DNA of 35,189 nt from a candidate division GN15 bacterium (GTDB lineage Bacteria > Zixibacteria > MSB-5A5 > GN15 > FEB-12), in NCBI GenBank assembly GCA_014727815.1, contig WJMS01000018.1:1-35189 (forward strand). Direction: 5' to 3'. Positions 34,989-35,189 of this stretch are shown piece after piece. A model generated the notes under the pieces. The model made no database searches. It was not told the origin of the DNA and worked only from the letters and a program-made list of their open reading frames with translations. The translations under genes and the position numbers were made by a program. Numbering within the stretch: position 1 is the first letter of the stretch; every line of letters begins with the position of its first letter.

Positions 34989-35189
34989 TTAGCTCTGGCC
35001 GATTGCGCTGGAATAGTCCATACCGGCCAGCTGGCGGTAGAGGTTCCAGCGACGGTCGCAGTCCTGCTGACCGAGTTTGAGCAGCATTGCCGCCCGTTCC
35101 GGATTCTGCGCCTTGAGCGAACGGAACCGGTTCTCGGCGTAAGCATACTCCTTGAACGGGATCGAGGGCTCCTTGCTGTCGAGCGACAG
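34989..35189 (-). CDS. nifJ: 3' end of pyruvate:ferredoxin (flavodoxin) oxidoreductase, truncated by window edge
   Basis: Minus-strand translation LSLDSKEPSIPFKEYAYAENRFRSLKAQNPERAAMLLKLGQQDCDRRWNLYRQLAGMDYSSAIGQS* resembles PFOR C-termini; no ORF in the track. Confidence 0.75.
   Translation of the reverse strand: MSLDSKEPSIPFKEYAYAENRFRSLKAQNPERAAMLLKLGQQDCDRRWNLYRQLAGMDYSSAIGQS

Noticed and set aside
1-35189. CRISPR arrays, transposons, tRNA/rRNA genes
   Set aside because: Looked for repeat-spacer periodicity, transposase motifs, terminal repeats and tRNA-like cloverleaf sequence in the gaps; none was evident by eye.

Overview
A 35.2 kb, gene-dense, high-GC chromosomal window. I see no rRNA, tRNA, CRISPR array or recognisable transposon. 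The dockerin-like C-terminus, BACON-like repeats, PD40/TolB proteins and fused E1 suggest a Zixibacteria/FCB-like lineage, but this is inference and was not verified. Main gene blocks, in order: a tandem pair of paralogous ~137-aa proteins; an S9 peptidase (-); a fused alpha/beta 2-oxoacid dehydrogenase E1; a polysaccharide flippase (-); a secreted protein with three TonB-C-like repeats; a small membrane protein with a structured leader; a TPR / membrane protein / ExbB / ExbD / ExbD / TonB / TonB cluster; a small zinc-ribbon protein followed by a Ski2-like helicase with a C-terminal winged helix; a Lon-like protease with degenerate AAA+ motifs; a BACON/dockerin surface protein; miaB; a GAF / degenerate-kinase / REC protein followed by an HDOD protein with an orphan DHp-like helix; aroC; a leucyl aminopeptidase; a TolB-like protein (-); an outer-membrane barrel (-); and the 3' end of a pyruvate:ferredoxin oxidoreductase (-). 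Observations I rank highest: (i) the Lon paralog whose Walker A/B, sensor-1 and sensor-2 motifs look degraded while the Ser-Lys protease dyad is intact; (ii) adjacent regulators with complementary losses (REC plus DHp lacking His and no ATPase boxes, next to HDOD plus DHp with His and no ATPase domain); (iii) a promoter / zinc-ribbon / helicase-wHTH operon with a possible internal start; (iv) a structured leader at 8661-8805 with the Shine-Dalgarno in a hairpin loop. All calls are from manual reading; no searches or folding were run.
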